A program made the position numbers and the translations under genes. This document shows positions 1 through 12,983 of a DNA stretch of 64,000 nt, one piece after another; within the stretch, counting starts at the first letter, position 1, and each line of letters starts with the position of its first letter. The notes beneath the pieces were generated by a model, which saw only the letters and a program-made list of their open reading frames with translations, had not been told where the DNA came from and did no database searches. The stretch comes from Onchidella celtica (taxonomy: Eukaryota > Mollusca > Gastropoda > Systellommatophora > Onchidiidae). Location: positions 43,112,187 to 43,176,186 of the forward strand of contig OZ007570.1 of NCBI GenBank assembly GCA_963931925.1. Direction: 5' to 3'.

Positions 1-2385
1 AAACATATAATAAATTAAGAAATTAAAGTAAATAATCATCATCCTTTAGTATAATTCCGATATCTGAGATCCCAAATGCTGTTTAAGTGTTGTAGCTACT
101 GTAAACAGTCAGCCAGGTTTGTTATAGTTGTTTGGGTCAAGCTTCCGGAAGCTATTAGCTAACCAATCCCGGTCTTGATTTGACCCGCTTGACCAGAAGT
201 CATGTGATCACGCCTGCTGGCGTCTGCTGTGACCTACTCACGCTCACTTTGCGAACCCCGCACCTCTCTCTCCATCTTAACTGGTCTGCTCATTATCATA
301 AAGTCCATAATGAATACGGTATCAATAAAATGTAACGAAAAGGCATACAAGACAAATCTACACATAGATCATAGTCACAATGCTGAATTAAAGGAACCTA
401 GAAATAATCATCATCCAACAATAACATTACAAACCCACAAAAGAACAAGTTAAAGTAAAGAAATAACTTGGTTAAAATTCTTGCCCGTTACTCTCTCTCT
501 CTCTCTCTCCTTTAAGAAGGACACTTTGAGCCTGAATGGCACCAACTGCAGATTAAGAATAACGATCTAGATCTGTCTATCTCTGATCCAAGTAGCGGGA
601 CTTAGACCACACCCTCCAGTAGTACTATTTGTTAGCACTTCACATAAAATCAGTCTGTCATAATTACAGTTAAATGTTTCCATTTAATTACATGAACTAA
701 TCATGAGCGCTAGCGTTGATAGCATTCTAGAGCCTTACACTCTTTCTCTGCAGGATACTGATAGATACTAAGATAGAAACTTAGTAAGATAAACTTTACC
801 ATAGATTGTTAGCTGCTAGCCTGATTGCCTAACCAAGCTGAACAAAGTTCGTCAAACTTCCAAGTATAATCCAATCATTATTATTTCACATCATCTAAAT
901 ATTATTAAATACCAGAACTAAATTAATGGGTACAACTTACGTGAATTAACCAAATGAATTCACACTTGCTCTACATCATCAGAGCTGGCACTTCACAAAT
1001 CTTGAAATATTTACTTCTTTTACTTTTATGTTAGTCTGGGCGGAATGACACGTCCTGCTGTCTTGAAGACTTGGGTGGAACTGACTGACCCACGCTATCA
1101 TCTAAGCGTCACCCAACAACACGCAACCCAATTACTCCCTGACAGTTCAATAAGTGCAAATTCTAATAAAACATTAAAACAAATAAAAACATTTTTAAAG
1201 AACTACCCTCTTGCTCGTGTATGTTGTAAATACACTATCTTAATAAAATATTACTAAACAAGATAAATACTAAACAAAACCTACAATGTAGTGATACATA
1301 ACAAGTTTCTACTTCTGGCACCAGGGATGGTCACTTAAATTGACCAATCCCGGACAATACAGACAACGCTAAGACTATGGTTTAAAATTGGCGCAGTGAG
1401 TACATCAGTTGACAATGTTACTCAACACTACATGACTCATGTCAAGTGCACGATCAAACAATAAGGGGAGATTATCTATGGTTTCTGTGTGGTTACTTCC
1501 CCTTGACCACATCTAGTGGTCCAGCTGATCAACATAAACGGGTTTATCCCCCTTTCACTACAGTGAGCTATGTTCTCAGACCTGTAATGGGTACCCCATT
1601 ACAGTCATTAGGAATTTTAAACTTTTTAGTGTCAGCAGATGATCTAAGATGCCGTGATGGTACATAGAGAGTCAAAAGATCAATTAAATAAGTTGGTGCG
1701 TTTTTGTAACATACATTTGTGACACATGGTTGCCATTATTCGTTTTTCTACTGGTAGCCAGTGCAAGTTCTACTCACTACTGGTCGAAAGGTAGAGGGAA
1801 AGGTAAATCTAAAACTTCTGTTGCAGTAATAGTGACAGTTGGAGGACAGTACTCATTCGCAAGGACTATTGAAGTGTGTTCAGAAATCCAAAAGCACCAC
1901 AAAGATTTACTATTCCACGGCTGACACATCTAAACTCAGCACAATAAGTCAAGGAACAAAATTTCAAAGAATGTCAACTCCAAAACGGTTGAACACAATT
2001 TATCCATTTTTCCACAATCTGTCTTAGAGATCATAGATTACATGTGTGTAATTTGAATTCTAAACGAGGTCGCGATTTTGTTTTAACAAGAGTTCATTAC
2101 AGTTTGGTTGATTAGACTTATTGTGCTGAGTTTATGATAATTATTATTGATATTGATTTATTTTTAGACAGAGGAGATGATGAATAGCTGCAAATATTGA
2201 TGACAACAAAAAGTCGATTATCTGACTCCATACTCCATATTTCCAGGTATCCCCCCCCCCTTCCCAAACTACTTATAATGTGTATCGTTATGATTAAACT
2301 ATGTAGCTATTTCACTTTCTTCGAACATGTACTCGACTGAGCATTCCACCTATGGTTTTACAGAGTTTCCAGTAGTTTTTGCAAA
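1..2385. other. no gene seen; low-complexity DNA
   Basis: I see no convincing coding region in this stretch. It is A/T-rich, with a short CT run at about 491-509 and a poly-C run near 2250. The few short open frames have no recognisable domain or splice context. Confidence 0.5.
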
Positions 2386-2592
2386 ACTTGTTGTTATTGT
2401 TGCTGTTCTCGTTTTTGTTGTTGTTGTTATTGTTGCTGTTCTCGTTTTTGTTGTTGTTATTGTTGGTGTTCTCGTTTTTGTTGTTGTTATTGTTGCTGTT
2501 CTCGTTTTTGTTGTTGTTATTGTTGGTGTTCTCGTTTTTGTTGTTGTTGTTATTGTTGCTGTTCTCGTTTTTGTTGTTGTTGTTGTTGCTTA
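2386..2592. repeat. TTG-rich minisatellite
   Basis: Tandem units of roughly 33-36 bp are built from TTG/GTT triplets around a constant GCTGTTCTCG or GGTGTTCTCG core, about six times. Because the unit is close to a multiple of three it stays open in two frames and gives artificial hydrophobic peptides of Val/Leu/Phe. I read it as a minisatellite and not a gene. Confidence 0.85.
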
Positions 2593-2973
2593 GCCTGGAC
2601 AGTGAAGATGGTGAACAAGTGCAGATTTTTAGCCCATCGCAGATGTCGTTATACGTATTTCAAATCACAGAGCCAGTTTGTTTTGTGAAGCAATAGGTGT
2701 TTCGATCAACTGGTTGGCATTAGAGATAGATCGACTATGAGTCACCACGATCAAGGGCAAGCCGGAGATGACAAGCATTATCTTATCTTCAGATTCGTGA
2801 CTAGATCAACTAATAATCCTACTCGACATTCTGCCATAACAAAGAACCCAATCAAATGCCCTGTTTTTTGTTTCGCGGTTTCGTCAACCAAAGGACACAT
2901 AGGGCATGAAATCACGAGTGCGCAAACATGAAAGTACTAGTCCAGTTTTTCTTGAATTTCTTTATTGTAGGCC

Positions 2974-3048
2974 TACTTTATTTATTCATTTATTTCTTTA
3001 TTGTACTTTATTTATTTATCTATTTATTTATTTATTTATTTATTTATG
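2974..3048. repeat. TTTA tetranucleotide microsatellite
   Basis: An imperfect run of TTTA units with a few TTTC, TTCA and TATC variants. It has no coding meaning. Confidence 0.85.
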
Positions 3049-3648
3049 TATGTATTGAAGCAAATCTTGAACCGATCCTCGTACTTAGTTTTGACCTACA
3101 TTTTCCTAACGAAAATTTTTACCCGTACTACAACATACGTACCGAACCCTTACAGAGTTTCAGTATGGTAATATATAACATGTAACAAATCTATACTGAT
3201 ATTTCTGCTTTCTCACTGGAGACAACTACAAGCAGACAGTACTATTTCAACCACTATGATCATTATTGACCACAAAGGTAACGCAACGAACACAGTAACC
3301 TGTGGTATAACAGTTTTCTAGCAATGCTTTTAGCTATGAGGTAGATTTAATTATATTTAAGGACTGGGCTTTGAGGAAGTGGTTATTGCATTCTCTACAG
3401 AGATTTGCCAAGTTTGGGAAGTTAAGTCCAGCTGGACTTACCCAGTTTAGGAAAAACATCCATATTTGACACATATATAAAGATGAGACATAGTAAATTT
3501 TAAATGAACAATTACACCGCGACTTAAGCTAATTTTGAATGGCTATCTGAAAATAGCCATAACTCATTTTATGCAAATTTGATTAACCAGTTTTGGAAAA
3601 ACGCTCTTCAATTCATACCCGGCTTTACCAGATATAAAACCTGCTTCG

Positions 3649-3710
3649 GTTCTCTCTCTATCTCTCTCTGTCTCTCTCTGTCTGTCTGTCTGTCTCTCTC
3701 TCTGTCTCTC

Positions 3711-3789
<79 letters not shown>
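3649..3789. repeat. CT/CTGT compound microsatellite
   Basis: A CT dinucleotide run is interspersed with CTGT blocks in its first half and is pure CT in its second half. Both strands stay open through it and give Ser/Leu or Arg/Glu peptides. Confidence 0.9.
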
Positions 3790-3791
<2 letters not shown>

Positions 3792-6700
3792 CTGTGGATG
3801 GGAGCAAAACTCAGAAATACATACGAGATAGGGTTTTGCAGGGATCCACTGACGGTGATCTCCAGAACCGTCGAATGAAAACTACTTAACTGTTCGTATT
3901 TGGTAGACCTTGATTGCAAAATTGAACTTTTCTTTCTTCCGTTTCTTTGTGTAACCTTTAATTTTTCTTTTTACATTTGTCCTACTGCTAATAGTCCTGT
4001 TTGATGGCCTCTCAAGAGTGTTCACACCGGTGGACTTTTCCCGCCCCATGAACAGTGTGCCCGGTGCACTAATGTGCAATGGAATTGATATACTTGACAT
4101 AATTTATGTTCAATCTGAGACTATTTCCCAGCAAGATAGTGGGGCGGCTAAGGCTATACGCGAGAACGTTGCATGCACATTTGGTTTAAAGCACTTTAGG
4201 AACAGATTCTTGTAATCATAGGGATTATTTTCCAAGACGCAAACACCATCAAAAAGTTCTCTGTTGGTCACAGTGAACGATCAAAATTACCAATTAGATC
4301 TACCAGTAAATCAGTTTCTGATAGAAATGACCCACCATAGTCATCCCAGCCTTATGATATGCAAAAATGTAATTTCTGATGCACCGAAAAATGGGAATCA
4401 GTCCTATGAGACATGGAGCAGTACTGCAGATTCTGGGAAATTTTCTAGAAATTGCGCCATTCGAAGCAGCAGATATTCGATCAGCAGCCTTCTTTGTCGC
4501 CACCTAAAGAGCGAATTATGTCGACATGACCTTGTGTGGTACGTAAGAAGACGTCTGTGGTAGTGTCTACCAGTCCCTTGAGAGAATCCGAAGTCTTCGC
4601 CCTCCCCTAGCTTTCCTTACTTCTATCTTTCTCGTGTTTCTTGTCTTCTTTCTATTTTTCCTTACTTCTGTCGTTTTCGCGTTTCAAATTTTTTTATTTT
4701 TTTTCAATTTTTCCGTACTTCTACCTTCTCGTGTTTCATGTCTTCTTTCTATTTTTCCTTACTTCTACCTTTCTCATGTTTCATGTCTTCTTTCTACAAT
4801 CCGACATGAGCATATCGCTGTATCGTCTACAATCATTCCCTCCCCCTCCCTCCCTCACCCCCCCCCAAAAAAAAACTCCCGCCGACCGGCGCTGCACTGT
4901 GGCGACGACGTGACTGCTCCAGTTGTAACTGGGCTGCAATGACACAAAGGCAAATTTCCCAAATGGCATTAAACAGCGATACAAATACAAATTCAAATAC
5001 AAAATACAAATTTATAAAAATTAAATAAAAATGCCACCTATTGGTATTTTTTTCAAAACACATGTTGAAAGAAATAAAGAAAAAGCCAGTGGTTATTCTG
5101 AGATTGTGAAGGTCAGCTGGCGAGTTGGTTCTAAGCCCTATTTATTGGTATACCCATCTACTATAACTGTGCCAGGTTTGTCGCCTTTACTCCAAAATGC
5201 ATAATGTTGGTCTTAATCAATCATGCCAAAGATGGTATTTATGCATTGGCTGTGGTATCAGTTGTGACGTGGCGTTTCACTGACAAATCTACATGGAATG
5301 CTTAAATGCTAATGCCTGTTGGGTAGACAGTGTCATTTTCTAAAGTGAACATCATAAGACAGAATTTGTACTGAGTTAAGGGATTTTTTTTTTAACCAGC
5401 GATCTAAACTTTGGCAAGGGCTCGTGATCAGAAAAAAATATGGGAAAATGGCGGGCAACAAAGAATCGAACTGAGACTTCCGTTTGCCGCGTGAAAACTA
5501 TCTTCTGAGCCGCTGTTCAAACCACAGAATAGGTCATACGATCCAAATGTTGTGGATGACGTCTTTTTACATGTAGTACTCTACACAGGAGGTAATCTTA
5601 GGCTGCCCTTATATTGTTCCACAAACTCACACCGTCATTTGTGTCAATGTCAGAACTGTTCCGGGAGGAACTTCGTAAGCAGCACCTCCATTTTACACTC
5701 ACATGGTTATCGCATTGAACAACCAAAGACTGCGGTCAGATTCTTTCTGGAGCAATTAAACAAAACTTATTTGTGCACGAGGATCAACGGTCGGGTTTAC
5801 ATGAACAGCTGTCAACTACTCTGAGACACTCGGCAGGAGGTGACAGAATAAGGTGTAGACTATACTAATGCCATGTTTCTGTTTATGGATGGCGTATACT
5901 TTGAAGACCAATGTGTGGTCACACAACGCCACACAAAAATTAAAAGTCATGAAGGTGAGGTAAAGCGCGTCCTTATCTTTCAGGAAAGGAAAACAAGGAA
6001 TAACTTCTGTTCCCCAGCACGGATTTTCATGTATCTCCACACGTGAAAGAAAGTTTTTAATCTTGTTTGGTGACCCTGAACATGGCGGCGTAAAAATTTG
6101 CAACGTCTTTTTTTAATACGGTATTAGAATCACCAGCAGCTGTACACTTATATTACGGACCAATTGAAACATACCCAGTCCCTGTTTTGCGAATATATAA
6201 TTATATATAATAAACTCTTTGTCTACGAGACAAGTAAATAAAGAGAAACAAAAATAAACGAATACATGTATATCTCTATCTATCTATCAATATAATTATT
6301 TTAGTATATATATTTTTGTGAAAAAAAAAAACAATCACTGATTGTATAGATGACCTTCCATACGCAGATATTTCTGCACCAATAAACATTTTGCCCACGT
6401 TCCTTTCGGTCTGAAGTTGTGCCTTTTGCACTTTTCAGCGATATAATTGGTCGGCAAGTATTGTTTAAAATTTTGTTTAACACACTTTTCAAGCCAAGAA
6501 TTCACTGGCTGTATTGATCTTTACCAGTAGACCCTGCAAGCCCTTTAGAACTAGCTTGTCTCATACGTTCACCATTGCCGGTTTACAGTGAAATCTCATG
6601 CCAGTCTTTCATTCATTCTTTCTTTTTTCTAGTCTTCGTCCTTCATCTTTTGAAAAGTTATCTAGCCTAATCCGAAATGTCTCTCATCAACTGGGTTTTT

Positions 6701-7859
6701 TTCGGTCGACATCACAGAAGTTTTTCCGAAATTTTGAATTTATCTCGTCTTTTTAGTCGTAAGTTTCAGAGCATCAGGGGCACAAGAAATATTGACATAG
6801 ACAATAACATGGCTGGCAATAGGCCGTGAAGCGAAAAGCCAGATTCGTTTCTAAATTAAATTTAATTCCATACTCAATGGGAAACATTTTCAAACCAAAT
6901 TTAAAAGACAGTTTTCGATATTGATTCCACTCATGATAGAAAAGATGCTTTATAGATCTGGATTAAGTCGATCAACACCGAGTTCCCGACGTTATCTACG
7001 GTGCATTTTATCTTTACCCGTTCCACAAATAAATAAAGAAACAAATAAATAAATTACAGTCGTTTTCTTTACCCACCAGACATCGATTTCAGATTTAACT
7101 TAAAGAGACACATAATCAGTGAGATGATTTAAGGCACGTAAACTTTCCAGCAATGCGGAACACTCTCAAGAAGGTGGTTTTGTAAACATCATTCATTGTC
7201 TTGACTGTCAACTAGCAATATGTTTCTTATGAATTTCGCCATACAGAATTGTCAATTATATTTTGTGACAGAAGCAAGAAAACACTGTCATGAAAATAAA
7301 CGATGACTTTCTATTTATACTAAATTGTGTAAACATTTCTGTGTATTATGCTGTGGTAATGACATAGGCAGACAAACGACACGGGAACACATGTTCAAAA
7401 TACAGAATTTGAAATGTATGAAATGCTCTCTTCGGACTATTGAGAAATATTTCTTCATTGCAGATAGTCAAAACACAGCTAAAAGTACTGTAGGGAAAAT
7501 ATCTACCGGCTGTCTGCTGGTGTCTCTCTTAAGCCTTGTATGCTTAGAACAACATGGAAGTATAAATTTTTGTAAGTACATGAGGAGAGAGACTTCATTG
7601 TAAAGCGTTTTGGGTCCACTTTGTGGAGACTGGCGCTGTATAAATGTTCCGTTGTTGGCCTCATTCTGTTTCGAGAGACAATGACTTGTATGCCCATGGT
7701 ATGTCAGTTCTTGTCGCTGCAGCGTCTGCTGTGACAATACAATCTGATCTTTGTGTTCAGCTCTTTATTTTAGGAAGTTTCACTGCCATTGGCATTTACA
7801 CCCTACTTTTCTTGTTTTTATTTTTCTTGTTCTTGTTTCTGTGTGTTTTTGTGCTAGGG
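3790..7859. other. no gene seen; scattered simple sequence
   Basis: About 4 kb without a supportable gene. It contains pyrimidine-rich tracts near 4640-4800, a poly-C/poly-A junction near 4858-4875 and several A/T runs. A minus-strand patch at about 5430-5520 has a B-box-like AGTTCGATTCT and may be a decayed tRNA-derived SINE. Sequence around 7600-7640 (AAGCG followed by GCGCTGTATAAATG) resembles the tail of SINEs found in many animals. Both readings are weak. Confidence 0.4.
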
Positions 7860-7861
7860 AT

Positions 7862-8880
7862 TAGTTTTTTTTAGAATTTTTGTCCGGGCAGCGACCTTGT
7901 TCGGCCTGCTCTTCTCCACTTTCAACTGGCAAGGTATCTTTAACGGGGGGAAAGTGCACACAGGCCATCCAAGTTTTTCGTCCTTGAGGGAGAAGACTAA
8001 TCGCTCTAGACCACCGTGTCCTGTCTGGAGCCGCAAGCTTTATAACAGTTGCTACATCTGAAGATCTTCGCATCTGGCTCCGGGATTGTTTCTGCTGACT
8101 GCTTCTTGCGTTTCTTCTTCTCCTCCCACTGCTCCAGTCTCGGCTTCTCGCTCGTGCATCCGCAGCAGCCCTCCAGCTACTGTGGTCTGCGGCTTGGGTT
8201 TCCCAGTTTGTTGGGTTGATGCTGCATGTCTTCAAATCACGTTTGCAGACACCTTTGTACCGAAGGAAGGACCTTCCTGTGGGTCTGCTGCCAGTGATAA
8301 GCTCCCCATACAAGATGTCCTTAAGGATTCGCCCGTCCTTCATTCGTCTGACATGACCAAGCCAGCGTAAGCACCTTTGGGATAGCAGGGCAAACAGACG
8401 CAGCATTCCTGCTTTTGCCAGGACGTCCTTATTGAGCTCTTGCCAGGTAATGCCAAGGATCCCTCGAAGGCAGCATATGTGGAAAGTGTTGAGTCTGCGC
8501 TCTTAGCGGGTGTAGGGTGTCCAACCTTCGCTGCTGCAAAGAATAATACTAAGCACCCAGGCTTTGTAAGCGAGTATCTCGGTTTTTGAGTCAGCATAGG
8601 GTAGCTCCACACCTCTTGGTCAGGCGAGCCATTGCCGTTGCCGCCTTGCCGATCCTCTTGTCGAGTTCTGTGTCCAGAGAGAGGTTGCTGGGAATGGTGG
8701 ACTGGCTTACATGAACTCTTCCACTATCTCCAGAGTGTTGCCCTCTATTGCGAGGCCGAGGGCCCTGCTGACAACTTAACCTAAGATGCTGGTCTTCATG
8801 AGACCTGTTGTGAGACCAAACCTTCCGCAGGTATGAGTAAAGGCGCTCGTAAGACGTTGCAAAACTTCCTCACTGTGTGC
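7862..8880 (-). pseudogene. decayed LINE reverse transcriptase, C-terminal part
   Basis: On the minus strand this reads as the C-terminal half of a non-LTR retrotransposon polyprotein. Recognisable pieces, in order, are a stretch ending RIGKAATAMARLTKR (about 8615-8670), CLRGILGITW (about 8450-8480), RCLRWLGHVRRMKDGR (about 8330-8380) and a Lys/Arg-rich tail. The reading frame changes several times upstream of 8600, and an in-frame TAA interrupts it near 8505, so this copy is dead. The A-rich minus-strand end near 7862 fits a LINE 3' end. I recognise the family from its C-terminal motifs. The exact clade is not assigned. Confidence 0.75.
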
Positions 8881-10736
8881 GTTCCAGCGGTACTGAGGTG
8901 GTATCTCCATCCAAGGCGTACGCCTGGGCAAAATGTATGGAGACCCTGGCTGCCAGCCAAGTTATACCGCCGAGTACTCGGTCGCGCCCGCAGCAGGCTC
9001 GGTAGAAACGGGAGGCACCACATGAAGGTGACACTGCGGACACAGTTGTGCAGGAGAGGACATATGCAGGAACCCAATTCTGGCAAGCCAGTCATTGGAA
9101 CCGCAGCGATCACTACACCAGGAAAGGAGAGGCACAACGCTTCACTTGGCTGGATGCCCCACTCGCTTAAAGGAAAATGTATCTAAATGTATTTCATTAT
9201 TATTAGTATCATGTTGATTGATGAGAATAAATTACTTGATTGAGATTCCTGAAGATTTCCAAAGACATGATAATTTGAAACATGCATTTGTCCCCCAGAC
9301 CATGGTAGGCCAGAATTTCTTCTCCAACACACCCTAACCGTCTTGATTTATAAAGTGGAACAAACTAAAACAGATCTCAAAATTCATCGATCCGAGCTTG
9401 ACGTCAGTCCTCAAAGAAACCAGTAAGTCTTGAGTTAACACTTGCCGAGAGTGACCCACATACAGAGATAAAATAATTGTGTAAATTCGTAAATGGCATC
9501 TGCACTGATGTGTCGATCACGCGGGTCATAAGCCACATGGGATACATTATAATTGCGCATATTTTTAACTGAAACAGTTGAAACCATTGAATTATTTCAG
9601 ATGTACTGGATTAACTTGTCCACTCCTGGTTGAGGTGGAATAATAAAATACCAAAAGTTAAGAAAAGAGTAGTAATGGGTCACTCACGGAAATCTTTCAC
9701 ACTTTCCCAGTCACTATTTCGAACTTTGATATTATTACGTTACAATTTTCGTGCGGATGCGCCGCTCAAGCCGCCTTCAAATCAGCCGTTTGTTTATTCA
9801 GTTCAGCTTACTAAGCTCGTAGTATATTGACCTTTGTCTATCATGATGAAATCTTCTGAAATGCAAAATTTTGGGGCTCATAAAATTAGAGGCACTTTTC
9901 TCAAATTTCCATCTCAACATGGTCTGGCGGCTGTAACGGAGCCGACCATCTTCAGTGTTTTCCAGTCTTAGTCAACCAATGTGGCTGTTTTGTATCAAAT
10001 TTTTCATTTTGTTTAATTGAATTGAAAATATTTCTTCATTAACACATCGTCCTTTTCAAATAATTATTTTTTATCAGCATTTGGATGGCAATAGGAATAT
10101 TTTGTCGTCAGTGGAGACAAAATTTTAGCTTGCCTTATCGTATCCAATCTGTAAATTCCCTTTCATAATATCTCCAGATCCTGTCTCTTCTAATATTATA
10201 ATTGTGTCAAATGTGATTATCATATTCGTGATATTTATTATCGTGCAGTTAGATGTACCACCAGGTTCCCTATCGTGCTAAGGCAATGCTTACATCTTCT
10301 GCTGAAACGGTGCACAAGCAATAGCTTCAGTCATCCCACCCATACCACAGCCCCTACAACTTATCGCCAAATTTCCAGCTGTACATAATGATATTGGACC
10401 TACTAGTGTAACAGTCCATGAAACAGTAAATATATGAGTATTTCACACTATCGATACAATTCCTGTCATCACCATAATATTGTTATAACCCTTCTGCTCC
10501 AACAGATTTCATTTTTATTTTATTTTTTTAGCTTTGTTTTAGATGTTTGTTGATCGGTTTATGGAGAGTTTCTTTGAATCTCTTTATATATTTTTTATTC
10601 TGAATAAAGTCAATATTACTAACTTTCCAGTTTCAGTCGATGCACTTTCATGCAAGGCCCCCTATGTCTTGCAATACTGCAACCTAGCAAAGCTTTTGCT
10701 ATAGAAATATGAAAATAAATAAATATTCTTTCAGAC
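8881..10736. other. no gene seen upstream of temptin 1
   Basis: The patch at 8830-9186 has open frames on both strands but no domain I recognise; it may be more of the decayed LINE or another repeat. From 9190 to 10730 the sequence is A/T-rich and noncoding in appearance. A promoter and a 5' untranslated exon for the downstream temptin-like gene should lie here, but I cannot place them. Confidence 0.4.
10721..10736 (+). promoter_or_regulatory. likely splice acceptor in the temptin 1 5' UTR
   Basis: AAATATTCTTTCAG followed by AC and then the ATG looks like a 3' splice site immediately before the start codon. The same arrangement is seen in temptin-like gene 2. Confidence 0.6.
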
Positions 10737-12883
10737 ATGTGGAAATCAGTGTGTATTACTGCCCTTATCGTAGCGGTACAAGCCTACCCAAACTATAGAG
10801 GCCTCCTTCCAAATGGCAATAAAGTTCCAGACCCTTGTTCAAGTGGTATTTGGAATGGCGTTGGTCATTACAATATCTCCGGCTCTGGTACCTTGAATCC
10901 CTTTGGAGTGGTAAGTGTCCTTCTGATTTTTAAAAAAGTTTTTCCTCACTTCTCCTCCGTTTCCAATCCGTTTGTTTTCTTCGTATAATTTTCCGGCCCC
11001 GCGATTACCATGGGTTAAGTCCAGACAATAATAATATTAATACAATCAGTTAGCTCACAGCGAACAGGGGCAAATGGGCAACGCGAACGAGACATCTCCT
11101 GGAAAGTGAGAGATACGGCTGCAGATTTTGTCAAGGACTTTATTTCCCTCATTTTTCACATATTCAGACAGTTTCTCTATTAGCTTATGACCGCTACTTT
11201 AAGTCTCTTTTATACTCTCCATCGGCTTTGGCCTCTGGGTGGGAGATAGTAAAGGTGGCGTCTCCATTCAGATGTTCCACTCAATCTCTAACAGAATGAT
11301 GATGATGATGAAAAAAGAAGTACACGAAATATAAAAACCACAGAAAAACTGTGGGGTCGCAGCAGGGCTATAAGCAAAGTCAAAATTGGGCGAAAAGAAA
11401 AGGTTGTATGTTGCGAAACCCCGCGTGAGAAATAAAACCCAAACAATACAAAGCAAATTAAAGAGAAGACAGAAAATACACAAAATTTTCGGCTTTCGCC
11501 TTTTTCAAGTGAAAAAAACCCGAACAATAAAAGACTTCAACAGGAACGAAGCTAAACAGTTTACTTAGCTGCGAGTTCTTGCTTCGTTAACAGCACCAAA
11601 GCACGTCCGTCCGCCAACGTTTGCTTTGTATTGTTTGGGTTTTATTTCTCACGTGGGGTTTCGCAACATACAACCTTTTCTTTTTGCCCAATTTTGACTT
11701 TGAAAAAAGAAGTAATTAACCTCATATACGCCACAATCCACTGGACAGTCTATTGTCCGAGCCTTGAGTCAGATGGTTAGCCTCTCTGAAAGTCCAGAAG
11801 GTGTTTTTGTTGGCTAGTTGTAACAATTGTATGTTGCAGAGAGCTAAATATAAGACTGTTCAATTGTGAGTTAAACTGGACATGTAATTTTTGCTAATGG
11901 GAATACTGGATCACGACAGGATTTCGCCGCATCAGGCCACCAATGGACAAAACCTTTGTGCTTGAAGAATTCCGATGGTGACGGGAAAAGCAACGGAGAA
12001 GAGCTTGGAGATCCTCAGTGCCACTTCACACCCGTCAATAATGCTCATTTAGTGGCTCCCATGGGACACCCAGGTAATTGGCAGTAGTTGTGTTTTGTTT
12101 CATACGTGATATTCTATGGCAAATGATTGCTTTGCCTAAAAGATTCCCCAGTCAGTAAAACATTAAACAGCTCAGAGTAAAGTTTAGAAGCAAACAAAAC
12201 TCACACAGGAACAAAATTTCCGGTCGGAAGGACTTGGTTTTGTAAATATTATGTCAGACATTTAAAGTCTTATTGGAAATACAATTGGGATTTACTATGT
12301 ATAAGGTACATGTATATATATTATAGCAATTAGCCGTAATAGTTAGCTGAGGGCAGATTTACATTCTATAACAGACAACAATCAAATTTAGCGACCATTG
12401 CCTCTGCCTACACAAAGATAAGAAGTAATAAACTACTATATCAGTGCTTTTTATTTTGCTGAATCAGTGTATTCCGTGGTCGTAAAGACTGACGCCGAAT
12501 ATAAGAGCTTTACCTTCAAAGTGTGTTACCACAATCCGTATAATTGTGGGCAGTTTTATATAACTTCCATAGTCCCAATCCTCTAAACGAGCAAATGAAA
12601 GCATATTTTTTCCTGAACTGCGGTAGATAGAAGCATAAATACTAAAGGCCTCAAAGCCTGAAAAACACTAGAATTATAATAAATGGCTGTCGACTGAGTG
12701 TGTATTATTTCAGTACAGTTCAGGAAAGCTTCGCGAGTTTGTGATATAAAATAATCATTTCGTTTTAAATAGCCAAGACAGAAGCTTTTGCTAAAACCGA
12801 CAATGATTTTCATTCCAGGAATCTGTGAGCCTGTAGGGGGAGACAACTGCGCTGCCCAGACCTTCACTTGTCCGTCATCATAG
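10737..12883 (+). CDS. temptin-like secreted protein 1 (three coding exons)
   Basis: Coding exons are 10737-10910, 11920-12073 and 12819-12883, giving 130 residues. Introns start GTAAGT and GTAATT, end in AG, and have phases 0 and 1. Residues 1-16 form a signal peptide (hydrophobic core, cut after VQA). The mature protein starts YPNYRGLLPNG and carries GVGHYN, LNPFG, DFAASGHQW and GEELGDPQC, all hallmarks of temptin, the water-borne attractant of Aplysia. Six mature cysteines lie at 34, 72, 92, 112, 120 and 127. A calcium-loop-like segment (NSDGDGKSNGEE, 75-86) has Asn where gene 2 has Asp at its first position. The ATG is the first residue of the signal peptide and sits 2 nt after a good splice acceptor, so the 5' untranslated region is probably interrupted by an intron. 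The family call is firm. A pheromone role in this species is inferred. Confidence 0.88.
11376..11701. repeat. fold-back repeat in temptin 1 intron 1
   Basis: An 82-bp arm at 11376-11457 (starting AAAGTCAAAATTGGG) is repeated almost perfectly in reverse complement at 11620-11701, with 162 bp between. A third copy of the left arm plus about 30 bp of upstream sequence lies at about 40883-41002. This suggests a dispersed fold-back or MITE-type element inserted in the intron. Confidence 0.85.
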
Positions 12884-12975
12884 CTGGATCAACTTGGAAT
12901 ATTCATTTATTAATTGGATTACGCACCACACTGCAATGTACAACTTACAGTACTTGAATGAAGCAGTTCAGTTGC

Positions 12976-12981
12976 AATAAA
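12976..12981 (+). promoter_or_regulatory. poly(A) signal of temptin 1
   Basis: A canonical AATAAA lies 92 nt after the stop codon of temptin-like gene 1 and is the best candidate for its 3' end signal. Confidence 0.6.
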
Positions 12982-12983
12982 TG

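Noticed and set aside
2327..2696. Two overlapping open frames rich in Val/Leu/Phe
   Set aside because: They are translations of the TTG-type minisatellite in two frames, with no domain or splice context.
3579..3919. Open frames on both strands with Ser/Leu and Arg/Glu runs
   Set aside because: Artefacts of the CT microsatellite. The same applies to the frames at 26323-26575 and 32088-32459.
8833..9186. A 117-codon plus-strand frame
   Set aside because: It overlaps the decayed minus-strand LINE and an open minus-strand frame, and shows no recognisable domain.
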